A stretch of 64,000 nt of DNA. It comes from Clarkia xantiana subsp. parviflora (Eukaryota > Streptophyta > Magnoliopsida > Myrtales > Onagraceae). Below are positions 25,055 through 38,500 of this stretch, piece after piece. The position numbers and the translations under genes are program-made. Location of the stretch: positions 4,413,834-4,477,833 of the forward strand of contig JAPTYO010000023.1 of the NCBI GenBank assembly GCA_036873135.1. Reading direction: 5' to 3'. Under the pieces are notes generated by a model that worked only from the letters and a program-made list of their open reading frames with translations, was not told the origin of the DNA and made no database searches. Positions within the stretch are counted from its first letter, which is position 1; the number at the start of each line of letters is the position of its first letter.

Positions 25055-25265
25055 TGTTAGCATTTGAATAATGGGCCGCCGTAATTGGGAGCCCATTAAT
25101 ATAAGCTAATTACCTAAGTAATTAGGTCATCTCAATTGCCTCACATGTCAATTAGGATTTTAGGCCTAGCCCAAAATCCTTAATGTGACTTTACCTAATT
25201 ACTTAGGTAATTAGCTTATATTAATGGGCTCCCTATTACGGCGGCCCATTGCCCAAATGCTAACA
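25055..25265. repeat. Palindrome of two inverted LTR starts, 211 bp
   Basis: The left arm TGTTAGCATTTGAATAATGG continues GCCGCCGTAATTGGGAGCCC; the right arm is its inverse, ending CCAAATGCTAACA, with about 80 bp of nearly perfect pairing. Both arms match the first 60 bp of the solo LTR at 23688. A third partial inverse copy (ATTAATGGGCTTCCAATTACGG) follows at 25267-25300. Confidence 0.85.
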
Positions 25266-25299
25266 ATATTAATGGGCTTCCAATTACGGCGGCTCATAT

Positions 25300-25600
25300 A
25301 CACCAAATGGCAAAACTTTCCACGCCATTTCAGACCACTTACTTTTCATCTTTAAATCCTTGAAGTGTGTTTTAAAGTTGCAAGCCACATGAGACACACA
25401 ATATTGATGCACACACTAAAGCTCTGGAAACACTTTCGCAACCGCACTTTTTATTGATGTATGACGGTCTAAAATGATGCAGACCATCCTCTCATCCATT
25501 TTCATGTTATGTCGAAGACGCTCTAAAAACTAAGTCCATCTATCAGACTCTCCGGGTCTGCAGAAGCAAAACACAACGTGATATGAGTCTCGTCGATGTA
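25300..25600 (-). pseudogene. Mutator-like (MURA/MULE) transposase relic
   Basis: One minus-strand frame with two stops gives, in order, HVVFCFCRPGESDRW, FLERLRHNM, MVCIILDRHTSIKSAVAKVF, then a CVSH segment with NFKTHFKDLKMKSKW and EMAWKVL. The order ES-x-W / FLxxLR / DR...AVxxVFP / YCxxH...NFKxxF is that of the MULE transposase core. Only part of the domain remains and it is not functional. It shows that autonomous Mutator-like elements existed in this genome, relevant to the many MULE-like foldback elements nearby. Confidence 0.7.
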
Positions 25601-27764
25601 AGACGAAAACTCTTGCAAGATGATGTCGCTGGACTGTTTCTACTTCAGGTATGGCTGGACAAACCTTAAATCGTTGCTTAGGGAAGCAAGAACCTCGATA
25701 CGGTGATAACGCCACAATCAAGGATAAAAGACTTAATTGATAAGTCGAACTCGAACGCCACAGAACAATCTGATAAGTTTGATAGTTTTCAAATAACAAA
25801 AAGAAGAAAATTTCCTCAAAAATTTGAATTCTAACTTCATTAATTTGGCCAACCATTTAGGTGGCTATTTAAAGGCTGCAAACTAAAACTAATGACACCT
25901 AGAATGGACTAAAAGAAACCCTAATGGACTTATCTAATGAGGTTTGGTGTTTTTCAGCCAATTTGACCCTTAGATGACTTGATTAAACTAACCCAAATAA
26001 TAGACCCATGGGCAAAACGTCCACTACATAAGTTCAACTAATTCATTGTTGAAAAACACTTCAACAAACTAAAGACACTGAATAGAAATAACATAAGTCT
26101 TGGAGAGTGTCTTTGATCTTCTTGTCTTGTTTATCCGTCCATCTTCAACTCATGTTCGCCTTGGGGCTGCCCACATCAATAATGTCAACCTATAATTAAA
26201 ACTTATATAAATAACGTAGATTTCAGTTCAATTATGCAAACCAATCAGCATTAAAACTAAAAATGTTCATAATGAAATAAAATAACATCAATTTACCTCA
26301 ATTTGGGTAATTTCTCCAAATTCTGAAATTAGGGTTTCGGTTTAGAACAGCTGGCGGCCTTTGGTGGTAACCGGACTGACAGGGGCAGCATGCTAGAGCG
26401 ACGGCGTGACTGGAGGGCGGCGGAGAGAGAGCGTACTAGACGGAGCGAAGAAGGAGCGGCGGACTGGCGGAGCGTAGCTCTCATGGCGAGCGGAGCGGCT
26501 GAGATGACTTCTTCAACAAACTTTATCAGGGGGCTTCTTCTACTTTAGCTAGCGGGACGGGACTTCTCTGTTTTGTTTGGAGAGTTTTATTTATTTTTAG
26601 TTAAGTTGAATCATCGACTCACAGTCGATGGTTTGACCAATATTTTGGTCAAACCCTTAACTGGGAGTTGAGGATATACTTATATTTATTATTTTCAACT
26701 TTAACTACTTAATTTTATATTTTAATATTAAAATATGCTCAGTTCGATAAATTTTTCGTATAAGGTAGGTGTATGAATGATGTTATTCTCCATATGTCCT
26801 AGGACATATATATATATATAATTCACCCCAATGTTAAGCTTGTTATGGCAAAAAGTTACTTTCATGTTACTTAACAGGTAAAGGAAACCTAAATAGCTAG
26901 ACATATGTGTTCATACATGATCTCTTGTCATGTCTGAATACCAGCACACTTTCTTCTAATGATTACTATTATGGATGATGACCTTCATAGCTAGTGCTGA
27001 TTCTATGATGAGGAATCTTTGGCAAGTTTTTCCAGTTTCAATGATAAGCCAGTCCACTGTACAAAGAAATACCCAAAAAAATTAAATGTGTGAGAAATTA
27101 AAAAAAAAAAATGGGAAAACTGAACAAAATTGTGAGATTTTTATTTTGTTACTGCAGAATATAGTTTTTTGGGTGACCTAAGGAATTTATTAGTGTGTCA
27201 ATACTTTTTTTTTTTTGGTAATGTGTCAATACTTGAATCATGCTTTTTTAATATTTATTATATATATATATATATAAGGGAACATGTGAGAGAGTGAAGC
27301 AATTTGGATATGCCACATCATCAATTTAGATTAACCTAATCGTGCCACATCATCATCCGTTACACAACCTATTTAATTAAGGCTTTTGAATGTAAGACAA
27401 AAAAAAAAAGGCTTTTGAATGTTGGATCAGCCTTTTTTTGATGTTGTTATTCGGCCCACTATACAACATTTTTAATGTTGGCCCATTGTATACGTTAATG
27501 TCTAGGATTCATTGATAAAGATGATTTTTTTACAACATTGATTCAAAACCTAACTTATAATGAATCTAGATGTGAAGAGTAGTATAATTATCCGCAGCTG
27601 ATAGTTCATTCAGAGATAATTGATGGAAGCTAAGCAATCAGCCCTAAACCCTAAGTCCTCCATAAATCGAAGATCCTAATAACTTTTACACAAATAAACC
27701 AATCTTTAGAAAAATCCTAAGAAATAAGAAAATCTCATATAGAACTACAGAATTTAGGGAAGAA
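25601..27764. other. Mixed repeat spacer
   Basis: No intact gene. A GC-richer stretch (26330-26560) contains GCGGAGCGG-like purine repeats. Inverse pairs CATCGACTCACAGTCGATG and GACCAATATTTTGGTC lie near 26610-26660. The rest is AT-rich. Confidence 0.35.
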
Positions 27765-28877
27765 TCTATCTATATATACAATAAAGTAAGAGGAGAGATA
27801 GTGGTTTAATACTACGCTGCCACGTCAGCATTTTAGAGTTCTCATATCGCGCCATTTCAGCATTTTTTAAACAATGGACTCAAAGTGGGCTGTCTTTTTT
27901 TTTAATCTTTGTGGACTTACTGAATAGGCCTGATAATAATCCTATCATTTTTTAAATAATGGGCTGAGGGCTGAATAGGCCTGATAATAATCCTATCATT
28001 TTAGTTACTATCTATTTTGGATTTCATTATCATTTTGAATAATACCAATTCTTATTTTTGTGCCTGCTAGAACTGACAGTCCCAACAGAGCAAGCATGAT
28101 GTGCATGTTGCACATTTAGCCCCATTTTAAGTTAGACAGGTTTTGATGCTCATATTGACAGATCATCATGGTATAATCTACTATTTTATGTCCTTAGATT
28201 ACTTTTTGGTTGCTACCTTTAAATGTTTGACTTGGGTCATCTTCATTTCTCTTTGCAGGCTTCTATTTAATCATATCTTAGATGTGAACTTCGAATTGCA
28301 TCTATATATTGTTACCAAAAGATTAGAATCACTAGAAACTTTTACCCAAGGTGATAGAAGTTTGCATTCATAGTTTCGTTGTATATATTGGGGAACCCAA
28401 GTGATTTTGATTGTTGTCTGATTTTATGGCTGTAATGGTTTATAGCTGATTATCGCTGAGTGTCTATAATTTTGACATCACATGCTGAAAGAAAGTCCTG
28501 AATGATGGTACCGATTCTCAAAATCCTAATTGTTCGGGTCATGGAAAGCCATAAAATTGAACTCAAGGCAAGAGAGGAAGATCTACTGAATGATTTGGAT
28601 GGACAAACTGCTCATGAGAAATTCAGACCAAGATTTTGCTATTTATACATACATATATACGGAGCAACGTGTAGGCAAGACCATCACAAAACATTCTAGC
28701 AGAGTTTATTTTACTTAAATATATTGAAAATTATTATAACTTCTCATGTATATTGGACATCTTAAAAGAAGTTTAAACTGTCGTTTTACTTTGATATGTA
28801 ATAAATCACACTATAATTTCACAATTATTGTTTTGTTTTGATATCTAATAAACCACTCCACGCGCTATAGAAATTCA

Positions 28878-28946
<69 letters not shown>

Positions 28947-28997
28947 AAGCTTACAATTTAGCAGGTCGCCCGCGCATAGCGCAGGGTCAGCACCTAG
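27765..28997 (+). mobile_element. Helitron-like element C (non-autonomous), 1.23 kb
   Basis: The 5' end is A|TCTATCTATATATAC with the AATAAAGTAAGAGG and GCCACGTCAGCATTTT phrases common in plant Helitrons. The 3' end has a GC-rich hairpin (CCGCGC-ATA-GCGCAGGG) and ends CAGCACCTAG|T. No Rep/helicase. A frame at 28502-28699 (VMESHKIELKAREEDLLNDLD) may be captured coding sequence, but I do not recognise it. A TA microsatellite sits just before the hairpin. Confidence 0.75.
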
Positions 28998-29130
28998 TTA
29001 TATTCAAAGTGAGTGAGTCTCTAATATGATTATTAATTTTTTTGAGTGACATCTAATTAATGAATCATCTTACTTGTTATAAATGTTATCCATTTAATTT
29101 GCTGAATGTTAACTTTTGTTTTTATATATA

Positions 29131-30603
29131 CTAGTTATTAACGCGTGCGTTGCACGCGCATAAATCGTCTAAGTTTCAAAATACATAATTTATCTTCAGT
29201 TTTCTAATATGATAATATGTAATTAATACATGGCCAAGTTTAGGGGTTGCGAGAAATGAATCTGTGATCAAAAGGATCGACACAAGGTATTTCAAAACGG
29301 GAAAAATAGAAGAAGATAATTAAGTCAAATATTAACTATTGTTTTAAATTACGATACTAATTTACTGTTATAACTAATAATGAGTTGGTTGAGCATGACG
29401 TGAGTTATTAACGACAAAGTTGTATCTAATTTATTAGCTTGAGGAGTGAAGAATGTAAGCCCGCAATTAACCACTTAGAATCTTCGGTGGAGCAGTTTGA
29501 CTTATACAAACGTAACTATACACTTTTCATGCAATTTTATATCATAATACCAACAAAAATTGATTTAATGCTAAAGGAAATTTCAATTCATTAAAATCTA
29601 AAGTTTATACTTGATTTTATGTCAATTTACTTATTTAACTACTAATTAGGTTGTACACAATTTGATTTAATTGACAGACAGAAGAACTAAATTAATGATT
29701 CAAGAAACTAAATGTTGGACGATGAGTACCTGGTTATCCGTAAAAGGTTAAAATTCAAGAACTGTGGTTGACCCATATTTGACAATTGATATGATTTGAC
29801 AAGTGACTGATCTATGTAATACAAAAAAATCTCAACATGTACTCGAAGTTTGCACGAGTTGAGTACATATCATACTTTATGGGTGGCTCAAATTTATAGG
29901 TATATTGTATTAATAAGTTAATGATAATTATGTAACATGTCAGTTAAGCGACCTTAACAAAAAAGTTAATGCAATTTATCTAATGAAATTTTTAGTAATA
30001 CTCAAATATTGTAGAGACTAAATCATCAATTTTTTAAAACACTAATGTCTAAAGTTTATACTTGAATTCAACTTAACTATTTATTCAACTACCAATTAGG
30101 AGATACCTAATATGATTAATTTACAAACGCAATAACTAAATCGATTGTTCGAGTCAATAAGTATTAAACATTGAGTAACATGTTATATGTAAACTCAAAC
30201 TTCAAGAACCACGTTTGATCCATATTTGATATGTTATTTGAGTTAGCAAGTGACTAATTTATTTGATACAAAAATGTTAACAAGCGGAACATCCTCAAAT
30301 CAGTGATATAGTGAATGAAAAAATGCATCTACCTGACATTTGCACCTATTAAATGCATGTTGACTCTAATTTATATGTATATTTAATGGAGAAATTAATA
30401 ATAACTACGGTGATCTACCAATTAAGCGACCTAAAAAACTAAAAATAACAAAATGTAATTAAATTGTTTTTTTTAGTAATAATAAAGATAAATAAATGAT
30501 TCTCAAAGATAAAAAGACTAAATCGCCATTTTATAAAACTAGGGGAACTAAATATAACACGTATATATATATAATAAAATAAAAAATATGGGAACTAAAT
30601 ATA

Positions 30604-30635
<32 letters not shown>

Positions 30636-30710
30636 AAATAAAAATAAAAATGTTCAAGAGGTACCTTTTAGGGGTGAGGACAAGTCTCACATTTTATATT
30701 GGTATGGTAT
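29131..30710 (-). mobile_element. Helitron-like element B (same family as A), minus strand
   Basis: On the minus strand it ends CGCGTGCAACGCACGCG, 11 nt, CTAG|T, identical in design to element A, and the last 700 bp are clearly homologous to A. Its 5' part shares CTTGTCCTCACCCC and the CCAATATA start with A and D. A roughly 450-bp internal block is duplicated (about 29603 and 30056), as in A. Confidence 0.7.
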
Positions 30711-31201
30711 AAAGTTTCGTAGTTTTTTCCAACAAAATGACGTTGCAATAGCAGCAAATTGTGGAAAAATTACCCCACCACAAGGTGGCGCCAATACACT
30801 ACATACCAACGCATACACAAAAAACCTAAGATTCATGATTTCAAGATGAGTTGTTGGTAAAGAAGGATGGTCAATTAGAGCAGTTCCTGGTAGTTACTAA
30901 TTCTTAGTTCATAGTTTTATGTTTATTGTAGAGAGTTCCTAGTTTCACTTACTGTTGGTTTCTACTTGTAATAATTAAATAGGAACTTTGCATTCCAATT
31001 AGAGTTCATAGTTCTAAAATGGGAGTTTCTAGTACCTAAATTTGTCACTGAACACTGACTAGGCGCCACTAGGCGTGACTAAGATTACTAATATTACTGT
31101 TTTTGCCATTATCAAGTGAATAGTGAAGTGAGACAATTCCTACAAGTAGGAACTTCATGTCGGTTCCTACTCTTTAATATTATTTTATTCAATTGTTTAG
31201 C

Positions 31202-31268
<67 letters not shown>

Positions 31269-31685
31269 GCTAAGTCGGACAATGACACGAGCCGTAATAA
31301 TTCGTTTTTAATATTTTAATATTAAATAAGTTCAATAATGACACGAACCACGTTACTGTTCATGTCGGTTCCTACTCTTTGATATTATTGTATTCAATTG
31401 TTTTGCTTTTCTTTATGATTATATATATATTATAATTAGGCTACGCTAAGTCAGACAATGACACGAGCCGTAATAAGTCGTTTTTAATATTAAATAAGTT
31501 AAATCATGACACGAACCAAAATTACTACATTTTAACTTCGAATCTATTTCAGAGTTCCAGACTCAACTTTTTTTATATTTTACCATGTAACACAATCGTC
31601 AATTCTAAATCTTGAAAAATAGTAATAGAATTTCATATTATTAAACGTGAAATAATTTTTATTAAAAAATATTATATTATTTTAA

Positions 31686-31719
<34 letters not shown>

Positions 31720-33847
31720 CTACTTATTAGATTATTATATTATTATTCATTAAAAGCAATTTATTTTTTATTATGATACATTATATAAAAATAATATTTT
31801 TAGGATGATATACAATATATTTTTGTTTTATGTATATTAAAATCAGTAGTAAAAACACATGAGGGCTTCACATTTAACCGATTTACTAATATGTATCTAA
31901 TTAATGTGCATAAACGTGATTCTGCTAACGACGATGAATCAAGACATGTCAATCGATGAATAACAGATATACACCGACATGATGAATTAATATTGATTCA
32001 ATTAATTTAATTAATCATTATTATTATATCAATAATTATATTTATCAATCATCACGCCCGCTGAGTAAAGACTGCACTTATTAGTAATATTACTATAGTA
32101 AAGTAGCGTATAATTATTGAAAAGATTCAACACTTCTAACATTATATTTGATTCTTTCATAGTGAATTATCAAATCAAACTGGCAAAAAAAAAAAATTCA
32201 ATACGATTTGGTCGAACATATCTGGCAATTTATTAATGTAGGTGACATTTATATATATTAATTTTTATTTTTATTGGCAACTTTAATATATTGTTTTTAT
32301 ATTTTTTGCAATGTAATTTTTAAATTATTGCAATCATTATTTTTAAAAATTTATGTGCTCATTTATATATAATATTTATTTTTATACAATTTTTAAATAC
32401 CAAAGAATTGTAATTACTTTTAAACGTATAGTACGTAAATAATTGAACTAACCTAACGACACCGACTTTTAAATTTTGGGATAATTAACAACACACGTCG
32501 ATCAAAGTTGGAACCCAAACATTTGATCTAAAATTGAAACTTTGAAGAATTCATAAAAATTGTGAAATTTCGTTAAACAATCAATTACATTTTTATGATT
32601 TTGTACATATTTTTTCCAAGTTTATTTTAATTAATTCAGTCTAACACTTGAATTTGATTCATTGATTTGTATATATATATATATATGCTTCTTTTTTTAG
32701 TTGAAAATTTAACATATTATTTGTATTTTTCTGTAATATGATTTTTAAATTATGACAATCATATTTAACAAAATTACGTGCTTATTTATATATTATGTTT
32801 GTAACTTTTTATATAATTATTTATAAACCAAAATGATTTTGTATTTATAAATATTTAATATATCTATAGAGTTTTTTGTACAAAAAGTTATATTGTGAAT
32901 ATAGAATTATGTGGGTCCCAATTTGGAAATGGAACTAGATCTCTACCACCGGAGAGATATCCTATTTTACTGTAGCAGTTCCCACTTTGGTAAGTTGACA
33001 ATGATGTGGCGTATGATGTGGGGGAACTAGGAACTCACCATTGGAAGTGCTCTCAGAGAAGTTACCTCGATACTTTTTTTCTAAACAAAATTAATTAATA
33101 TTAAGTCTGCAAGAATAAGTATAAAATTCAAATATGTTGCCCCACTTTTTCTATTTTATTATATTGTGTGTCGCTATTAAAATCTTAGCACGTATCCTTA
33201 AATTTAATATTTTCATCTAGTGTTCACTAATTTTAATAGGATTTTAGAACAAAAAACCCACAAAATCAATTACTCTCAGACACGTGTCAAAATCTTCATG
33301 GTGATGCACGATCTAGGACAGGAAGAGTAGGGCAAGAGATATGTGTCTGGTTCTAAGATGAATTCCTTATTAAGAAATTGTATTAAATCTAAATTGTTTT
33401 TTTAACTTTTAGGTATCTTCACTTTCTGAAGTATGATTATTCAATGACGCATGACTTGATTCACATAGTTACGAATAAATAGAAGCCTTAAGATGTCCAC
33501 TACGTGGTGCCGACGTGTTGACTCAAACTCATGCAAGACATGTTCACATAGCATGGGAGATCATATATAGCACGAAATAAGACCAACTCAATCTACCGAG
33601 CTCACCTTGATTAATCAAAATTCTAGATCGGCCATGGCTCATTGGGCGAGCTAGAGAGCTTCTTCTGACACAAGTTGTGCTATAGATGGTCTTCCAAACT
33701 AGCTGATCAGTTTAGTATGGACACGGATCAAGAAGAGCCACTAATTATTCAATTATTTGTTATTGAGTAATTATAATTTAAATAGTTGAGATATTTAAAA
33801 GTTAAAAAAATGATATTAAAAAATTAATATATATAAATATATATATA
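30711..33847. other. Very AT-rich region, probably one decayed DNA transposon
   Basis: The left edge near 30886 (GAGCAGTTCCTGG) and right edge near 33055 (inverse of GAGCACTTCCAATGG) resemble weak inverted termini of a 2.2-kb element. Inside, a 205-bp tandem duplication starts at 31156 and 31361 (CATGTCGGTTCCTACTCTTT). No coding sequence recognised. Confidence 0.35.
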
Positions 33848-35138
33848 CTAGTTATTTCTGCACGTGCTTTGCACATGCATGTTTCTAAGATTGTTATTTA
33901 TATAAGTTTTTAATGTATAACTATGATAATTATATTAAATATAAGTATTAATAACTAATAAACTGTCTGAGATTTGACCGTGTTGAAATTTGGTGTCTGA
34001 ATTTTAAAGTGTTAAAATGGTCTATATGAAGTATGGAGTATGGACTTTGTTGAAATTTGGTTTTCCGTCCAAAATAGCTTTTAATTGTGACAGAATGTTA
34101 CGAAAAGTCAGAATTGCCCTTTCTACCAAATATGAAGTGACAAAATTACCCCTAGATTCAAAACAACCACCACCCAACTCCGGCCACTACCACTCAACTC
34201 CGGCGTCCACCACCCAACTCCGGCCGGCCACCATCCAACTCCTGTCGGCCACCATCCTACTCCCGACGGCCACCACCCAAAAACCCTATAGTTGTTGATT
34301 TAGTTAGAAGGGGTAATTTCGTAAATTCGCTAGGTAATGGAAGGTCTTTTTTTTTTTTATGGAGGGTCATTTTTTGAATATCCATTTTATTGAGTTCACG
34401 TGACGGTCACGTGATACACTCCGTTCGAATTAACCCAAAAATAGAAGGAGACACCAAATTTCAACAAACACCAAACCTGAGACAGTCAATTTCAACGACG
34501 GACACCATATTTCAACATGGGCCAAACCTCAGACAATTTATTATTAACCCTAAATATAATAAGTTTATTTCTTTCTAGTAACATGTGTAGAATTTGGTGA
34601 TCGTTATGGGGAAAAAATTGAGATTTTTGTATGATTGTCCTTTAATAGTTGGGACATCATATGTAAAGGAACATAAAACGGGCAGCTTTATAAAGCGTGT
34701 TGTTCAAATTCGGAACCATATACATACAAATAAATTTGTGACCCTAAATACGTTGAATCGTTGATACATCACATATCATCATATATAAATAAGAGTTGAG
34801 AGAACCAAAAATTTACGAATTTCTTCGGCTTATTGGTGTTTATAATAGTGCCAGTTTGGTTCTATATTCTAAGTCCCTACTTTTTTTTTTATAGATTGTG
34901 TCAGTTTTGTAAGATTTCGGTCAAATCCAGTTTTATAAATAAAAAATAATCCAAACCTGCCAAAATAGTATGGTTTAAACTTTAGAAGGCTTTGATATTA
35001 AAAAAAAAAAAAAAAAAAAAAAACTTTAGAAGGTATTTGACTTTTTTGGAAGCTATGTATGGAACCTTTTGGAAGGTAGGTGACTTTTGGGGGTGAGGAC
35101 CCAGCACAAATTATATATTGGTATATATATATATATAA
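33848..35138 (-). mobile_element. Helitron-like element D, minus strand, with a nested foldback element
   Basis: On the minus strand it ends with hairpin TGCATGTGC-AAA-GCACGTGCA, then GAAATAACTAG|T. Its 5' end carries CCAATATATAATTTGTGCTG and GGTCCTCACCCCCAA, as in elements A and B. The MULE-like element at 33945-34550 is inserted inside it. Confidence 0.6.
33945..34550. mobile_element. MULE-like foldback element, 606 bp, TSD TAAATATAA
   Basis: Inverted arms (left AATAAACTGTCTGAGATTTG, right its inverse ending TTATTAACCC) are flanked by a perfect 9-bp duplication TAAATATAA at 33936-33944 and 34551-34559. The core has CACTCAACTCCGGCCACC-like repeats, and CACGTG boxes lie at 34397 and 34408. 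No transposase. Confidence 0.85.
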
Positions 35139-35587
35139 GGTAGGTGTCAGCCTAAATAGAATAAAGCATAGACGAAACGGGTAGTTGACAGTAGACAATT
35201 TTTGGTCGGTTATTTAAACGAAGTATGGACAAACATATGATGACGATGGGCCGGAATTAGGAGAAAAAAAAGTTCTTGTCCGAGTTCAGTGAAAATGAAA
35301 TCTCCTGTCAACTGTGAACTGAACTTTCCATTACCCTTTTCTGCACGTTTTCTCTGCTCCTCCTCTTGTCAATCCTCCACTTTTTTTCTTTAATAATTTT
35401 TTTTTATAATTTATTAAAATCTGTGGAGCAGAAATACAGCGGTGGACGCTGCTGCCTCTCTACTTCTTCAAAGCTCACCATAATTAGCTAGCTACATTGA
35501 TCATCATCAATGGAGTTCATGCTGTAGTTGAGGCAACACTGAATTCCTGTAGAAAGCTTCCATCTTTCGCCTCTCAGCGTACTCAAA

Positions 35588-38500
35588 ATGTCCCACATCG
35601 ACTTAGAGCTGGGCCACCGGCAAGAAATCGCCGACGAGGAAGACGGCAGCTTCTGCTCCTCCTCCTCCGACGCCGACGAGGGTGTGTCCTGCTCCAACTT
35701 CTACTCCACTGCCGGCGGCTCATACGAAGAGTACAGCTTAGATCCGGAGATCTCCGGGGAGGCTTCGAGCTCCGGCAGGACGTCGTCCGCGTCGGAGGAA
35801 GAGATCGAGGCAGAGGTGGCGAAAGTGGAGAGAGAATGCAGAATCTGCCACGCGGGGCTGGAGAGCGGCAACTACGAAGCTGGGGCAGCGATCCAATTGG
35901 GGTGTTCTTGCAAGGACGATCTCGGCGCCGCCCACAAGAACTGCGCCGAGACGTGGTTCAAGATTAAAGGCAACAAGTGAGCTTCCACCATTTGAACTTT
36001 TGTGATAGCTTAATTTCACTGTTTGCATGCTGATGAAAGTTTGGAAATTAATGGTAAAGTTGGATCCTTTTTTGAAGAACTCAACTAAAGCTCTATCGAG
36101 CATGGACAAGTGATCTGTCACTAGTAAAGTTGGATCCCTTTTTAATAAGTTAACTAAAACTGCAATTTTTAGAAAATGGGTTATTGTCTTCTTGGTTGAA
36201 TCTGCTTATGTTGAAGTTAAAAATGTTAAAGTTGTAGTAAAGTTGGATATTTTTTTTAAGTTAACAAAAGCTGCAATTTTTACAAACTGGGTTCTTGCCT
36301 TCTTTGTTGAATCTGTTTATGTTGAAGTTAAAAGTGTTTAAGGTGTAGTGTAGTTGGATCCTTTTGGAATAAGTTAGCTAAAGTTGCAATTTTTAGAAAC
36401 TGGGTTCTTGCCTTCTTGGTTGAACTGCTTATGTTGAAGTTAAAAATGTTAAAGCTGTAGTAAAGTTCAATCCCCGCTAGTGACCATGAGAATGAAAAAA
36501 TATTTATAGCCAGCACTTTACCATTACGGGCTGACAGGGCTGACCCGGTGCGAGTGGGGATTAGTCTAGATGTGGAGCGAGCATGCTACGTGTGCTGCCC
36601 TCCTGATAAAAGCTCATAGGACCACCCGCGGGAAACCAAACCTGCAATTTTCAGTTGAATCTGCTTATCTTCAATTATGAACTTTAAACTGCGCATTCAC
36701 CTCTTAGCAATGAATGAGGTTCTCTTAGCACAGACAACTAATTGTTTACTTGTTGAATTACTATTGATTGAAATTTTTGGTTGGAGCAATGGATTGATTG
36801 ACCCCTATAAATATGTTACACCATTTCCATACAACAAAAGCCTTTTTTGGGGACTCGTATTTCTTTAGCATCTTCCAGAACCTTGCTGTTTTCCAGTCAT
36901 TTACCACACCTTAAGCATTGCATTGCAGATTCCACATTTACTATTTGCTCTTGTGGGGTTTCTTTCTACTTTGACAATGACATGCACTATGTTGGAAGAT
37001 GATGCACTTTTGATTTTGAAATATGGTATCATTGAAAGTTGCTGCGTGTTGTGTAGTGCTCATCATTAATGTGAGCATGCATCATTTCATCATGCTTTCA
37101 CTTTTGAAGTTGTCCATGCCCAGACACAATAAATACAAGGGTTAAAGGTACTTTTCATACCACATGTTTGACCGAATGTGGCTTTTAGTACTGGATGTTT
37201 AGTTTTGTATACTTTTGGTACCAAACGTTTGAAAAAATGTGGTTTTTGGTACATCCGTTAGTTGGCCGTTAGTTTTGGCCGTTAAATGACATGTGCAAGT
37301 CACGTGATCGACTCTAAACTTTTAATTTTGTTCAATTTAGTCCCTCAAATATATTCATAACTTTTATTTTGTTTAATTTAGTCCTAAAGCTTAAAATCGA
37401 ACCCAATTGGGACCTATCTCCAATTGGGTAAATTTGACCCAAATGGGGCTATGTCAGTTGATTTCGATTGGTTTAATTAGGTCCGATTTTGAAGTGTTAT
37501 GACTAAGTTAAACAAAACAAAAGTTAGGAATATATTTGAAGGACTAAATTGAACAAAATTAAAAGTTTAGAGTCAATCGACTTGCACATGTCATTTAACG
37601 GCCAAAACTAACGGCCAACTAACGGACGTACCAAAAGCCACATTTTTTCAAACGTTTGGTACCAAAAGTATACTAAACTAAACATCCAGTACTAAAAGCC
37701 ACATTCGGTCAAACATGTGGTATGAAAAGTACCTTTAACCCTAAATACAATTGCTAGCTTGCAAAACACAAATGGTGGTTTAGAGAGCAAGTAATCAGTT
37801 TAATACTTAAAAAACATGTTTTTGTTCGTCAATTTTAAGAGAAAAAAAAAGTAAAAATCAACCGAATATAAACATTTTAAATCTAGGACAAGAATTAGCA
37901 ACATGGCCTATAGGTTGAAATGTTTTTAGGGTCTTAAGTTTTTTGCAGTAATCTTCTTGATTGAAGCATATTTATTCTCATTATCTACCCAAGATGGTAA
38001 CTTTGTGGTATAAAATTGGAACCCACCCATCATTGTGTTAAGGGATTAAGTACATTTTCATACCACTTCTTTGCACAGAATCCACTTTTGGTACCATTTC
38101 TATTTTTTTGTATACTTTTGGTACCAATTCTTTCAACTTTGTATCCTTTTGGTACCACCGTTAACTTTCCGTCCAAATTGGCCGTTAAGTGTCATGTGCC
38201 ATGCACGTGACCGCCCTAAACTTTTGAATTTGTTTCAATTTAGTCCATCTAATGCATCCCTAACTTTTAATTTGTTAAATTTAGCCCTAAAATTTCCAAA
38301 TCGAACCCTTGACCCATCATGGTTTTGAAATTTTAAGACTAAATTGAACAAATTAAAAGTCATAGATGCATTAGATGGACTAAATTGAAACAAATTCAAA
38401 AGTTTAGGGCGGTCACGTGCATGGCATATGACACTTAACGGTCAATTTGGACGGAAAGTTAACAGTGCTACCAAAATGATACAAAGTTGAAAGAATTGGT

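Noticed and set aside
35497..35967. A 156-codon arginine-rich frame overlapping RINGv exon 1
   Set aside because: It is a shifted frame of the GC-rich exon; the other frame has a complete C4HC3 pattern and correct splice sites.
35738..36121. Minus-strand frame across the RINGv exon 1 donor site
   Set aside because: It runs across exon and intron sequence on the opposite strand and has no domain.
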